From Coriolopsis trogii (lineage: Eukaryota; Basidiomycota; Agaricomycetes; Polyporales; Polyporaceae), in assembly GCA_020543525.1 (NCBI GenBank), contig JAHYIO010000001.1, positions 4,402,001 to 4,466,000 on the forward strand: 64,000 bases of DNA. The letters are read 5' to 3'. Position 1 is the stretch's first letter; the number at the start of each line of letters is the position of its first letter. Below are positions 35,893 through 47,794 of this stretch, piece after piece. The notes below the pieces were generated by a model that saw nothing but the letters and a program-made list of their open reading frames with translations, was not told where the DNA came from and searched no databases. A program made the translations under genes and the position numbers.

Positions 35893-36271
35893 TGGAATAG
35901 AAAGATGCAATTGCGAATGTGTAGACTATCGATATCGCTCACCCACTTTCCCCGCTTCACTTTCCAGTGGGCCAAAAAAAGCTTACCCTGTGACGGTCAC
36001 GCGGAGTGATGGCAGCGCGGGCCGGGAGAGCGTGACACGGTGAGTGGTTCATCCTTCGGCGAGGGAGGGGATGTCGCCATTTGGTGATCCAATGTGCAAT
36101 GTTCGTCTTCGTCCCCGATGGCTAATATTCACATACCATGTCGACTGGCTGATATCATCCAGGTTCACCACTCCTCTTTTCGTAATTCCTAACGCTTGTA
36201 TAAGAGCGCAGAGCTAGGAGCAACATGACGCGCAGTCTCACCGGTCGCTCCTCCAGGTCCTTGCTGCTGCG
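35893..36271. other. Intergenic region upstream of permease 1
   Basis: Holds the cct7 3' flank and the presumed promoter of the next gene. No other gene seen. Confidence 0.5.
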
Positions 36272-38599
36272 ATGTCGACAGTACTCACGAAGGCGGTATC
36301 CAAGAAGGTTCTCGAGGGCTCAGACTCGGGCTCCATCAAAGGCTCTCTAAGCCCGACGGACAGCCTCGTTGAAGTCCCGACGCTCGGCGCCCCTGTCGCA
36401 AGCAAAGCTCAGCCCTTCTGGGGTACACCGAAGCACGAGCTTGACAGCATTGCGACGCAACCTTCTGTCTTTGACGATCCTGTTACTCTCGAGCTCTACC
36501 GTCCCCCTGCGGTTTGGGAGAACTCTCACCGCTTCGACCCGTCAGCGCGGTGGACATGGCGCGAGGAATATGTGAGTGCTTGCAGCTTCGCGTCCATTCC
36601 CTTCCCGCTCGTTTGACACATGTGGTTAGCGCGTCGTTCGCAAGATCGACTGGCTGATCATGGTCTGGGCGTGCGTCATGTTCTTCAGTCTCGACCTCGA
36701 CCGGTCGAACATCTCGCAGGCAAACGCGGACAACTTCCTGGGAGACCTCGGGCTGACGACGGACGACTTCAACTTGGGCAACACGCTTTTCAAGGTGAGT
36801 TTGGGTGAGCTGCTTCCGTGCCTGACCACGTCGCTGATCCCCCGCCTGGTAGTTGTGCTTCCTGATTGCGGAGCTCCCTTCGCAGCTCATCTCGAAGCGT
36901 GTCGGACCCGATGTTTGGATTCCGAGCCAGGTTCGCGGATCACTTGAACTCTCACATTCATTCAGTGCGAACTCATGTCCCGCAGATGGTGTTGTGGAGC
37001 TTTGTCAACCTCGGTCAGTTCTGGCTCACAGGACGAGGATCCTTCCTCGCGACGAGGTATGTTTGCTGCAAATTCTCGTACCTCCTGCGAACACATCCCC
37101 AACCGCATACCAACCAGATGTCTACTGGGCTTCATGCAAGGCGGCTTCATCCCTGACGTCATCCTCTACCTCTCCTACTTCTACACGAAGTCCGAGCGTG
37201 AGTATCGCACGCCTGTCACGGGGTAATGAACAATGCTGACTTGGAGTGTATAGTTCCCTTGCGCCTGGCGTGGTTCTGGGTGTCGAATTATATGGCTGAG
37301 ATCATAGGCGCATTCATGGCGACCGGTCTGCTCCGTTTACGTGGCGTCGGTGGCAGAGCCGGGTGGAGGTATCTGTTCCTCATCGAGGGCATCCTCACTC
37401 TCTTGATCGGCTTCGCCTCGTTCTTCATGATGCCACCGAGCCCGACGCAGACGAAGGCGTGGTTCAGGCCGAAGGGATGGTTCTCAGAACGGTGCGTTGC
37501 TCGTCGTGTCCGCCGAGAGAGCGTTGTTCATCGGTCGACCTCCCGCTCAGTGAGGAGATTATCATGGTCAACCGTGTCCTTCGAGATGATCCCACAAAGT
37601 CAAGCATGCACAACCGAGAGGGTCTGTCTATCAGGAGCATCTTCAACATCCTCAAGGACTGGCGCATGTGGCCTCTCTACATCTTGGGACTCACATTCAT
37701 GGGTACGTCAGACCATCCATCACGTATCCAAGCTCACTCTCACTTGTTTCCATGCCTACATAGCACCCCTCCAACCTCCCCAAACCTACCTCACACTCTC
37801 CCTCCGCAACCTCGGATACACAACCACGCAGACGAGTCTTCTCAGCATCCCTTCGAAGGTGATCGGCATGATCGGGCTCCTTGTTTTCTGCTACCTCAGC
37901 GAATACATCAACAGCCGTGTCGTCGCGACGGTGCTCTTGCAGTTCTGGGCACTTCCACTCCTCATCGCGCTCTACACGTTCACCTCGGACACGTCGCCAT
38001 GGGTCTATTTTGCCGTCGTCACCCTGATTGCGGGCTTCCCGTATGTCCATCCTGTCCAGGTAGCTTGGGCGTCGACGAACTCGTCTGGTGTTGGGACGCG
38101 GACGGTCTCTGCCTCGATCTACAATATGTTCGTCCAGGCCAGCGGTATCATCTCGGTGCGTCCATCTACCGTCGCATCTCGATCCGCGTTGCTCATCGTG
38201 CTCTAGGCCAACATCTACCGGGACGACGACAAGCCGCTTTGTAAGTATCTGAGCAGCTGACAGGTCGGTGCTTGTGCTCATTGTGCTTCCACAGACAAGC
38301 GCGGGAACCGTGTTCTCATCGCAATCACTGTGATGAACATGTTCCTTTATCTCTTCACGTACCTCTTCTACAAGGGTCTCAACAAACGCCGGGATAGGAT
38401 CTGGAACTCTTGGAGTGCGAAGGTGAGGGAACTCCTTCGATTGTAGTTCTAGCTGGTCTGACGGGATAATACAGGAACAACAAGAGTATCTCGATACGAC
38501 TGAGGATAAGGTACGAGTGCTTCTACTAGGTGTTCAAGGCTGTCGTGCTGACGCTTCCAATAGGGGAATGCCAAGATGAACTTCCGATTTGTTTACTGA
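36272..38599 (+). CDS. MFS permease 1, Dal5-like anion:cation symporter family
   Basis: Exons 36272-36571, 36630-36794, 36853-36930, 36986-37056, 37118-37197, 37254-37491, 37551-37702, 37764-38155, 38207-38240, 38295-38422, 38475-38510, 38564-38599; 569 residues. A cytosolic N-terminus of about 110 residues is followed by helices and the MFS loop. Family landmarks: [61 protein letters not shown] and [11 protein letters not shown] before the central loop. Members of this family (Dal5, Tna1, Liz1-like) carry allantoate, nicotinate, pantothenate or other organic acids with protons at the plasma membrane; the substrate here is not predictable. Tandem with permease 2. Confidence 0.9.
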
Positions 38600-39490
38600 A
38601 CTCTAGACTTGCTGTATCGATAACTTTCTCATGATCTGACGAATGAAGACCATAATGGTCTATTGTGACACTTACAAACGAGACGTACCCGGTGTGTGGC
38701 CGGAATATGTTTTGGTGGCCGTCTAGTATGCCTCTGTAGGGTGCTGAGTCGTCTACCTCGGTGTTTCCATACGCTTGCAGGCGGACGCCCTCGAGCGACT
38801 TCGTTACCTCAGCGGACGTGATTGGACGATAAAGCGGAACTCGCATGTAGTTGGGAAGTCTTCTCTCCCGACTCTATTTATGGCATCAATGTCACGTCCC
38901 GTACCGTACGGTCAAACGGCCGTACGCGTTCTTCCAGCCTGGCATGCTATGTGAGTCTCTACGCATACGCTAATCACACGACTCACGACTCACAGATGTA
39001 GAGCGGCTTGTGTTTCGAAGAACCTCCTCTCACCAGGGACGACCCTGTTCTATGAGTACAAACCACCCTCCAGACGCCCCGAGTCTCTCACGGATCGCTT
39101 CTCATTGCATCCTCACTGGTCCCGTCTCCACCCTTGGGCGTGGCGACCTTTCGCGATCGTCTAGCAAGGTTATCATTGCCTTGGTCTTCAGCTACTTATG
39201 ATCTGGCTATCACGGGGGTACGAGTACGGTTCTCACGTCAGGCAAGGTCTCGAGGTCGTGCTCGGTACGTGAGAGCCCTGGTGCTGCCTTCGGAGGCGGA
39301 ATGAATGCTTAGAAGGACTCGGGAGTTTGTGCTTGACGTCCTTATCTAAGGTAACGTTCCGTCTCCATTTGCGAGCCCTTCTCACCCCTTTATCTGTCCG
39401 AAGTTTCATCCGGATTACGGGAGTTTTGAGCAGATAAGAGGTCGCAGCACATTGGGGCCCCAGTGCAGCTAAACCCTCCCGAACGCCAGC
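38600..39490. other. Intergenic region between the two permeases
   Basis: About 890 bp. Short frames only. It contains the permease 1 3' flank and the permease 2 promoter. No gene seen. Confidence 0.5.
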
Positions 39491-41882
39491 ATGTCTACCG
39501 TCCGTACGAAGATTGAGGAAGTAAAACTTTGCCCGGGGGAGGTGGGCGAGGCAGAGAAGGAGATTCTCAGTCCTGAGGGCGCATCTCTCGAGGTCCCGAC
39601 TGTTGGTCGCTCGACGGCGAAGGCGGAGCGAATTCCTTTCTGGCGAAGGTCCAAGGACGAGCTAGACAGCGTCGCGACCCAGCCGTCCGTCTTCGACGAC
39701 CCGGTCACACTCGAAATCTACCGCCCTCCAGCCTCATGGGAGAACTCGCATCGCTTCAATCCAGACGCACGGTGGACATGGCGCGAGGAGTACGTGAGTA
39801 CATCTGCAGTTTTAAAGCTCTGTATCGCCAACGTTCTTGACACTGCTTCGCAGAGTATCGTGCGGAAGATTGATCTGCGCATCATGATATGGGCGTTCCT
39901 CATGTTCTTCAGCCTCGACCTGGATCGATCCAATATCTCGCAGGCTAACACCGACAACTTTCTGGGTGATTTAAGATTGACTACCGACGACTTTAACCTG
40001 GGGAATACCCTTTTCAAGGTGTGTGCCATGATATGTCTTCGGAGCTTCCATGATCTTCTCATCAACATCGCCCAGGCTTGTTTCCTTATCGCTGAGCTCC
40101 CGTCTCAGCTAATCTCGAAGAGAATCGGACCAGATGTTTGGGTTCCCAGTCAGGTGAGTATTATGCCTCGTTGCGTTGGCTCTCGCATAGTAACTCCGCC
40201 AGATGGTACTCTGGAGTTTCGTCTCCCTGAGCCAGTTTTGGATCAAGGACCGAACGACATTTCTCGCTACGAGGTGCGAATTCTGTAAACATACTGCCCT
40301 CAGATTCTGACGGCCTTTACGCAGGTGTCTTCTAGGATTCATGCAGGGCGGTTTCATCCCCGACATGGTCCTCTATCTCTCATATTTCTATACAAAGGCA
40401 GAATGTAGGTGTCGCAGCTGGTTCCATTTCCCTCACATGCTGAACAAGTCTGTCGAGCAGTGCCTCTCCGCCTCGCATGGTTCTGGGCCTCTAACTATGT
40501 GGCTGAGATCGTCAGCGCCCTCACGGCTAGCGCTATCTTGCGCTTGCGGGGTGTGGGCGGCCACGCGGGGTGGCGGTACCTCTTCCTCATCGAGGGCTGC
40601 ATTACGCTCTTGGTCGGCATCGTCTCATTCTTCATGATGCCGCCAAGTCCTACGCAAACGAAGACGTGGTTCCGGCCGAAAGGCTGGTTCACCGAGCGGT
40701 GGGTGCATACCTTGCTCGCACTGCTCCGGACGCCACTGACTCTCTATCGCTCAGCGAAGAGGTTATCATGGTCAACCGCGTGCTTCGAGACGACCCGTCC
40801 AAGTCGGACATGCACAATCGAGAGGGTTTATCCATCAAAATGGTCCTCAAAGTGTTCATGGATTGGCGAATCTGGCCCATCTATGTCATGGGAGTGCTAC
40901 ATATGGGTGCGTCTCATTCCTTCTCTTGTTCGGCGATCATGTCATGCTGAGATAACGTGCTGCAGTTCCAGTACAAACACCCCAGACGTATTTGACCCTC
41001 ATCCTGCGCAACCTCGGTTTTACGACTACGCAGACGAACCTCCTCAGTGTGCCCTCGAAGGTGATAGGCCTCTTCATGCTGCTTATCTTCTGCTACCTCA
41101 GCGAGATCATCGACAGCCGGGTCGGAGCGACGATTTTGTTACAATTCTGGGCACTCCCACTCCTCTGCGCTCTGTACACTTTCACGGAGCAAACCTCTCC
41201 CTGGTCGTACTTCGTCGTCGTCACGCTCATCACAGGATTTCCTTACGTCCACCCCGTTCAAGTGGCATGGGCGTCCACAAACTCATATAGTGTGGGGACG
41301 CGTACCGTGTCCGCATCCATCTACAACATGGCCTATCAGGCCGACGGCATGATCTCGGTGAGTTCTGCGGTCTACGGATTACCTGTCCGTAACGACTGAT
41401 ATACCTATTCGTTCGCTCTGCTAGGCGAATATCTACAGGGAGGATGACAAGGTAAGTTACCTATCCCCGATCGTCCCAGGTAGTCACGTTGATGTGCTTT
41501 CCTTGATAGCCACTTTGTGAGTACTTCACACAACGACCGTGCAAACTCTGACCGACTTTTGCGACCGAACCCGTATAGATAAGCGAGGAAACCGCGCCTT
41601 GATTACTATCACTGTCGTAAACATCTTCATATACCTAGGCAGTTGGGTATTCTACAGGTCGATCAACAAGCGCAGGGACAGAACATGGAACTCTTGGACA
41701 GCGAAGGTTCGTACACAGCCCGCACGTCCCCCATACGCGACGGCATGTCTCAACGATGCCAATAGGAGCAACAGGATTACCTTGACAACACTACAGACGA
41801 GGTGAGGTGCCTTAGGACTCCTCACGCGATGCTGACATTGGTGCAGGGAAATACCAAGATGAACTTCCGTTTCGTGTACTGA
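39491..41882 (+). CDS. MFS permease 2, Dal5-like anion:cation symporter family
   Basis: Exons 39491-39793, 39854-40018, 40076-40153, 40203-40273, 40325-40404, 40461-40698, 40755-40906, 40966-41357, 41425-41451, 41510-41516, 41579-41706, 41766-41801, 41847-41882; 570 residues. Intron positions match permease 1, except that one extra intron here splits the DDK/PL junction and leaves a 7-nt exon (41510-41516). Sequence parallels permease 1 throughout: [45 protein letters not shown], and the identical C-terminal pattern KMNFRFVY. A tandem duplicate, probably with a related organic-anion substrate. Confidence 0.9.
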
Positions 41883-42004
41883 GAATCGCTTGTCGATGCG
41901 GCAGCGACCTCGACCCTATTGGGAAGGGAACCCTTGCAGGCCAATGAACTACAACAAAGCATGTACACATAGCACGACAGCAATAGCACCAGTAAACGAA
42001 CATA

Positions 42005-44017
42005 TCACGCCTCATCAGCGCTCTCAGTGATCTGCACGGACGACAGCATGGACGAGAAGTCCAGCAGCGGCGTCGCGAGCGTGTCCACGCTATCCCGTTG
42101 TAGCGCCCGCTCGCGCAGTAAGCCCCACTGCATCCACCAGTCGTCCGCCTCGTCCTCGCAGTCGTACCCGAATATTGTCCTGATCTCGTCCCATAGTCGA
42201 CTCACGTCGCCATCGAGCCCTTCGAGCGCGTTCGCGCCCTTGGCCAGCTGCGCGCGCATAGCGTCGTCGCGCTTCCGCGCCTCTTCGCCGTCCGGGAGCG
42301 TCATGTAGAAGATGTTACCAAACTCGCCTGCGCGGACCGAGCGGGTGCGCGGCTGCCGGAGCTCCTGGAAGGCGAAGAGGAAGCTCTCGATCTGGCGCTC
42401 TTCTGAGAGATGGGAGAAGAGCTTCGCGAGCACAGCACCGTCTTCGATCGCCATGGCTGTGGCTTGAATGGTGCCCGGCTATACGAAGCACGTATTCGTG
42501 TCAGCGCGCCAGGGTCGATCTTCGAGAAGTGGAAGCACGAACGGGAAATGGGTGGGCGGCTTCTCCGATGAGGATTAGCGGTCCGTCGTCGGATACCCAG
42601 TCGTCGAGATCTTTGTGGTCGCGGATAGCCACGCGGACAGCTTTTGAAGCGTCCTTCATGAGCGGTTGGTAGCTGTAGAATCGTAACATGAGCGTGCGCC
42701 GTCTATAAGGGAAATGTGGCGCATGCTTACTGCGTGGTGAGGGTCTTCGTTACCTCAGCCATCTCGACACTAGGTGTATCCCCATATTTTCCGTCACTCT
42801 CATCGGGTCCATAAAATTGCATCACGAGATTGTCTGTATCATGCTACGTTCTGGTCAACCGTGTTCCGTCACGAGGCTTATGAGGGCCACTCACAACAGG
42901 ATATGAAACAACGGCGCGTTGGTTACCAAAAGCTGTGTAGATAGCATGCTGATGATGGGCGTGAGGAGTAGTGGCATAAGGGTTGTGTGAGTTGTGACCT
43001 ACGTCTTTCCATATTGACTCGGTGGCATAACTTGCCATGAACTCGCTGGAAACAATCGTACTGCCCTTGGAGGTCAGCCCCACGTCACTGCAATATGAGG
43101 CAGAATACGACTTACTCATACATCACAAGGCCGGTCGGTGTACCGGCAACATCTTTGCCCATGACCGTTTTCCTTGATGGCCCGAACTCCCCATCTGCGC
43201 CCACAAGTACATCTCCTGATAGCGACTCTCCGGACTTCAGTGTAACTTTGCAGCTTTCTGGATCGATGTCGACGACTTCAGCATCGAACTGTACCTGCGC
43301 GCCCATCGAGACCGCGGCATCGTAGAGTATATCGTAGAGATCATCGTGCTGTCACGCACAAAAAGTCAGCGATGCTAATGGGTGCACATCGGGTGGACGT
43401 ACTGTGCACAACATGTATACCCCGCGCGTCTCCTTCAACATTCCCTTGTCCCATACATGCTCACCCAGTGGCTCACCCGTCTCGTCTTCGGTATGTTAAC
43501 CCGGGTCCGCAAAGCTCAGAACGCACCGTTACTCACATCTCATGAACATCATCGTATGGGTGATAGTCCCTTTCTGCATGAGGGCGGGCTTGAGGCCCCA
43601 GTGGAAGAGGATTTTCGTGCAGTTAGGTGGTAAGCGGACGCCTCCGCTTCCACGCTGCAGGACTTGATCATCGTCTCATGAGACAACGAAAGAAGAGGAC
43701 CGATGTGCACTCACCGCCGCATCTTTCCCATCACGTTCCAGCACTACTGCATCGTGGCCAACCCGTCTCAAGGCTAGTGCGGCCGAGATCCCTGCGAGAC
43801 CTGAACGTGTACGCTATGAGCTCAGTAGACACGCATGACGGGAAAAATAGTGATCGAGCGCACCTCCACCTATGATGAGGAAAGTGATCGGCCGGCTGGT
43901 CTGAAGTGGAGGGTTCGATTTTGTTGACTGTACGGTGGCCACGACATACGATCGTCAGCAAGGGCGTCGAGTCATACGTCACCAAAACTGAAAGGACAGA
44001 CGTACTTCTGCGCTCAT
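42005..44017 (-). CDS. FAD-dependent monooxygenase (salicylate hydroxylase-like)
   Basis: Exons (minus): 44017-44006, 43927-43864, 43800-43715, 43654-43537, 43485-43403, 43348-43116, 43087-42895, 42843-42731, 42702-42543, 42478-42005; 511 residues. The 12-nt first exon (MSAE) is inferred because the second exon has no in-frame ATG; a TATA-like ATATAT is about 70 bp upstream. Rossmann FAD motif LIIGGGLAGISAALALRR (residues 21-38), LPPNCTKIL, the VLVGADGEFGPSR block for FAD/NAD(P)H contact, and GEAAHPFP (346-353; the usual GDAAHP with Asp to Glu) before QATAMAIEDGAVLAKLF. Class A flavin monooxygenases hydroxylate aromatic acids using NAD(P)H and O2. A role in breakdown of lignin-derived aromatics is plausible but inferred. 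Confidence 0.88.
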
Positions 44018-44825
44018 GGTTGATGAAGGACGGGGAGATGGAACGAAGGAGTCACGTCAACGCGAGGAGCACTCCTGCCCGGGAATATATGACCGGCTGG
44101 GACGCTGTGGGCGTGGGCATGCGTCCCTTGGGTCATGCTCGTATGCGATCAGAGAGGTTCCATCGTGCACAAGACGGTCATTTCTCTGTTTCTTGTGCGG
44201 AGCGCGATAGGTCTCATTATGCGGAAGATACGTTTCTCCCGGGCATCAGGGTGCCTTGTCGGGAGAAGACCTCGCTTGCGAGTAGTGATTCACACATGTC
44301 ATCAACGGAGGACCAAAGACGCTGTTTAGAAGTCGGTGAACGACCAGCGTATCGGTGCCATCAAAATGAACGGCTCTGTACTTCTTGCACAAGTGATTGT
44401 GATGCCAACAATTCCTCTATTGAAATCATTTAGCACGGGCAAACTCTCCATACGCATGGTATTCTGGAGGGGCAACCTACAAGTCACCGAGCACGGAGGC
44501 AAATAAATTGTGTGCCAAGACTCCGGAGTACGCACTTCTCCACTCCGCACGCGCTGTCGACCAATTTCAATATGTTAGCATCGAACTCGAAGACTTGCGA
44601 ACAGCGAAAGTGAGAACGTCAAGTTTAGTAGCCGACCCTGCCTCTAATGTGTCAGTGCGGGCCTACCGCCGGGAGCTCGAATGTACTTAGACCCGATCTT
44701 AGCCATGCAGTTGAACACGGTCGTGCGACAGAGGACAGTACAAAGTCGCTGTCTCTCTTCTGGGCAATCCTATCTGCAGTAACGCGGATGACGGATCAGA
44801 ATACGCAGCTGCGCCCACAGAAAGT
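44018..44825. other. Upstream flank of the monooxygenase, no gene seen
   Basis: Short frames only. Contains the ATATAT element at about 44084-44090. Confidence 0.4.
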
Positions 44826-45230
44826 CTAGAGCCCCACCGGATGTCCCTGCTTCCACAAGTACTGCGCGCGAATCTCGGCCTTGCGTTCGTCACTCCAGAT
44901 CCCGATGAAGGAGAAAGCGCCCCGAAGCCCGGTCGTACCCATGATTTCTTCCGCCAAAAAGGCCCCGGCCCGAAGTACCTGCAATAGATGCGGCGGTGAT
45001 TGTAATTTAAGGACCTAAGCACCTGGTCGTCGACTCGTCTGGATGCTCACCGCCTCATCCTCCCTCACCCAATTTACCGCTGTGGGCGCAGTGGCGTGCT
45101 GAGTCGAGTTTGGCACTACGCCCACATGTTCTAGCGGGACGGCACAATCTCCCCCCGTGGTCCTGCCCGTATTCGAATAAATTGACCTTGTGACGCATCT
45201 CCTCGTCGTACTGACACGCTTGCTGCCCAA
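44826..45230 (-). CDS. Unrecognised gene, 3' exons only
   Basis: The last exon (44978-44826, 51 codons with stop) has coding character: FLAEEIMGTTGLRGAF, then SFIGIWSDERKAEIRAQYLW and KQGHPVGL. A GT-AG intron of 72 nt (45050-44979) links it in phase 0 to an exon ending WVREDEA at 45051, which contains PLEHVGVVPNSTQ. The 5' part is not resolved: two overlapping frames around 45100-45290 both look protein-like (one with QACQYDEEMRHKVNLFEYGQ). I cannot name the family. It may be a complete small gene with unrecognised introns or a decaying one. Confidence 0.35.
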
Positions 45231-45752
45231 GAAAGCCTAAAGACCGCCACGCGTGAGCTGGATTGGATGTGCCCAGTCTGTAGGGACGCACTCACAAAGG
45301 AAAACGCATGAGACGACGTGCACCGCCCTTTGATGCGAACGAGTCTTGTCTTTGAGGGGGCTCTCGCCCTTTCCCTACCGACCTTCTCAATAGGCAAAAC
45401 TGTTCCGACACAAGGCGACGGAACCCCGCCTTTCTGTCACAGGGTACGACGAGGATCGTATCAGGCCCTTAGAACCAGCTACCGCAAGCAGATACGCCTG
45501 TCCGCATGTGTGCGTGGGCGATTTTTGATTGGCATGAGCACGAGAGGTTGTGCAACTAATGTCGCACTTACCCACGTCCTTCCGCGCCTCCTTGGCGCCG
45601 AACCACCCCTGTTCAACTGATTGACAACAGCGGCGGTAGGCAGACGACACGTCCTTGGGTTTTCGCGGCACACGAGGGTGATGATGACAAGAAGAATTAG
45701 ATCCAATATTCCTGGATTACGAAGTAATCCGAGGTTTAGGGGGGAGAAATCA

Positions 45753-45956
45753 CGCTGCAAAGTGACGGTAACATCACGCTCGCGTGCGGGTCACATCAGT
45801 CATATCACGGCGTTACACAGAGAAAAAGGAGCAGAAAAGTCACTCTGCAAAGTGACGGTAACATCACGCTTCACGTGTACGTCACATACGTCATATCACG
45901 GCGTTACACTCAGAAGGGGGCAAAAGTCACTCTGCAAAGTGACGGTAACATCACAC
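45753..45956. repeat. Tandem repeat, unit 88-91 bp, about 2.3 copies
   Basis: The core CTGCAAAGTGACGGTAACAT recurs at about 45752, 45844 and 45932, spaced 91 then 88 bp. Each full unit also holds TCATATCACGGCGTTACAC. The unit is full of TGACG/CGTCA and GTGA/TCAC inverted motifs, and AGTCACTCTGCAAAGTGAC can form a short hairpin. The third copy is partial. The surrounding 45231-46185 shows no other feature. Confidence 0.85.
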
Positions 45957-46185
45957 TTTCTTGCATGTCACGGGTGACCGCTATCACTCCGTGACTACCT
46001 GAGAGCCCCCGACTGTCACTCTTCGGACTTCACGCTGCCATTTGCGCCCGCGCGTTGAAGGAGGGCGCAAGCCCGACTGATGCGCGCCTCTCGATCGGGC
46101 GATTTATTCAGTACAATACCTACGTAATCCAGGTGTGCCCAGCGGCCCTACTATAGTACTACAGTAGTCGCAAAGAAGGAACATC

Positions 46186-47660
46186 CTATGCAGATACGGT
46201 TTCCTGCGTCGCAGCGGGTGCTTCGCCCAAAGCAGAAGCATCAAGTGCCTTATGCTTCCGTTTGAGCAACGACCGACGCTTAGCAGCTTGGACACGCTTC
46301 AGTCGATCCTTGACATCTACAAACTTGACGCCAACATCGACGAAGCGAATGACTGGCCGTCCTGGTCGTTCGACAACAACGTCTGGTTGTGTGTCTGGAT
46401 CAATGTTACGCAAGCGCTTCAGAAGCGCCTCTTTCCCGGCCTTGTGCGACTCGGCTGCGTCTACAGCTGCCTGCGAGAGCATAGCAGTCATCTTCGGTTC
46501 CTGGAGGCGAAAAGGTCAGCACTCGACAACGGAAGCGCTTGTTTGCATGAAAGAACTCGTACCTTGCCTTCAACGACGGGCTCCCAGAACAGTCGTTGAT
46601 AGCGAGCACGTGCAACATCCTTGGTCACCTCAGACACCTCATCGGCCTCGACAGCATCCTGGCCGAGTTCTGAAGCCGCAGCACGTGCGATACCGGCGGC
46701 CCGACGGTTCTCAGTAACACCGAGAGAGAATTCCATGCCCGACAGGAAGCCGGTCTGAAGTTCCTTGCCCTAGAAAAGACGCTAGAATTAGCATACATTC
46801 ACCAGCAATAACGATGACACGAGTCAGATGGGGTTGAATAGGTGTAACCAGAACCCGTGTGATGTAAGACACAACGGACGTCTTCAAATTCGCGAATGAT
46901 GATGAAGTTCTCATCATAGATACGATGACGGACAGACGAACTCACCTCCTAAAAGACCATCCGCGAAAAACTAGCGATTAGCTGAAAGCCAAAGGGACAC
47001 TAAAGCGACTGTATTACCTGGGTTGAGACAGTCAGTATACGAGTACACCAAAACGTGCTCGAAGACAAAACGCGACGAAGATCAGAAAGCCATGCATGTA
47101 AGTTTGTTTAACCATGTGGATGTCTTAAAGACTAATCGATTTGGACTCATCCCACAGTACGTCGCGTCGAAGATAAGGTCTCAGATCTATGAGAACTCAC
47201 CTTCTTCCAATGCTCCTCGAGACCCTTCAGTCGCAGGATGGCGTCCACGCGGGCGATACTGATGCCATACGAACGCGCGATCTGTCTTACATTAGACTTC
47301 ACGGGGTCGCGCATATAGTCATTCCAGATCTCTGTGCGTATGGCGTCGGAAATAGGCGGAGGCGGCTTGAAAGACGGGTTCAGAGGAAACGGCTGAACAC
47401 GTTCGCCAGTCAACATTTGCAACGCGGCATTAATCACAGCAGACGAACTCAACTACTTTGCCACCTCCAAGCCAGTTGTTTGGTCGATGTGCCTCCTTGT
47501 ACTTGACACCCTCGGTGCGTAGCCAGGTAGCGTATGTAGGACCCTGTGTAAACGGGTCATCGGGACCGCCCTCTGTCTTTGCAGCATAATGCCGCCGGGG
47601 AGGGAGAGCAAGCCATGAGCGAGCTGGTCGACGAGAGGCCTGAGCAAGATGGGCGAGCAT
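46186..47660 (-). CDS. Mitochondrial small-subunit ribosomal protein mS45 (Bot1/Mrps35 type)
   Basis: Exons (minus): 47660-47457, 47392-47201, possibly 46948-46946, 46769-46563, 46500-46186; 305 residues without, 306 with, the putative 3-nt exon. The N-terminus MLAHLAQASRRPARSWLALP is a basic mitochondrial presequence. Family landmarks (PF12298): NNWLGG, PFPLNPSFKPPPPISD, VRQIARSYGISIARVDAILRL, LEEHWKK, LQTGFLSGME. It belongs to the mitochondrial 37S ribosome, and the S. pombe homologue also affects respiration control. The intron between HWKK and GKELQTGF would be 431 nt, far longer than its neighbours; an internal GAG exon flanked by TTTTAG and GTGAGT would supply one extra residue. Confidence 0.85.
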
Positions 47661-47794
47661 TGTAAGTCTCGCTGGCAAATTTTGTCCCCTTTCTCCTGCG
47701 TGTCACGTGTAGCTTAGGGCAGGCTCCCGACGCGCCCGCCGCCCGCCCTCGCCGCGTGAGCGCTCGCTGTCGCTTGACTCTGGACTGCGACGAG
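47661..47794. promoter_or_regulatory. Bidirectional promoter with an E-box
   Basis: 134 bp between the starts of the mS45 and EF2 methyltransferase genes. One CACGTG palindrome at 47704-47709 is centrally placed. Confidence 0.55.

Noticed and set aside
45753..45956. CRISPR-like array
   Set aside because: Only two to three units with no uniform short repeats and spacers, and the genome is eukaryotic; it is a plain tandem repeat.
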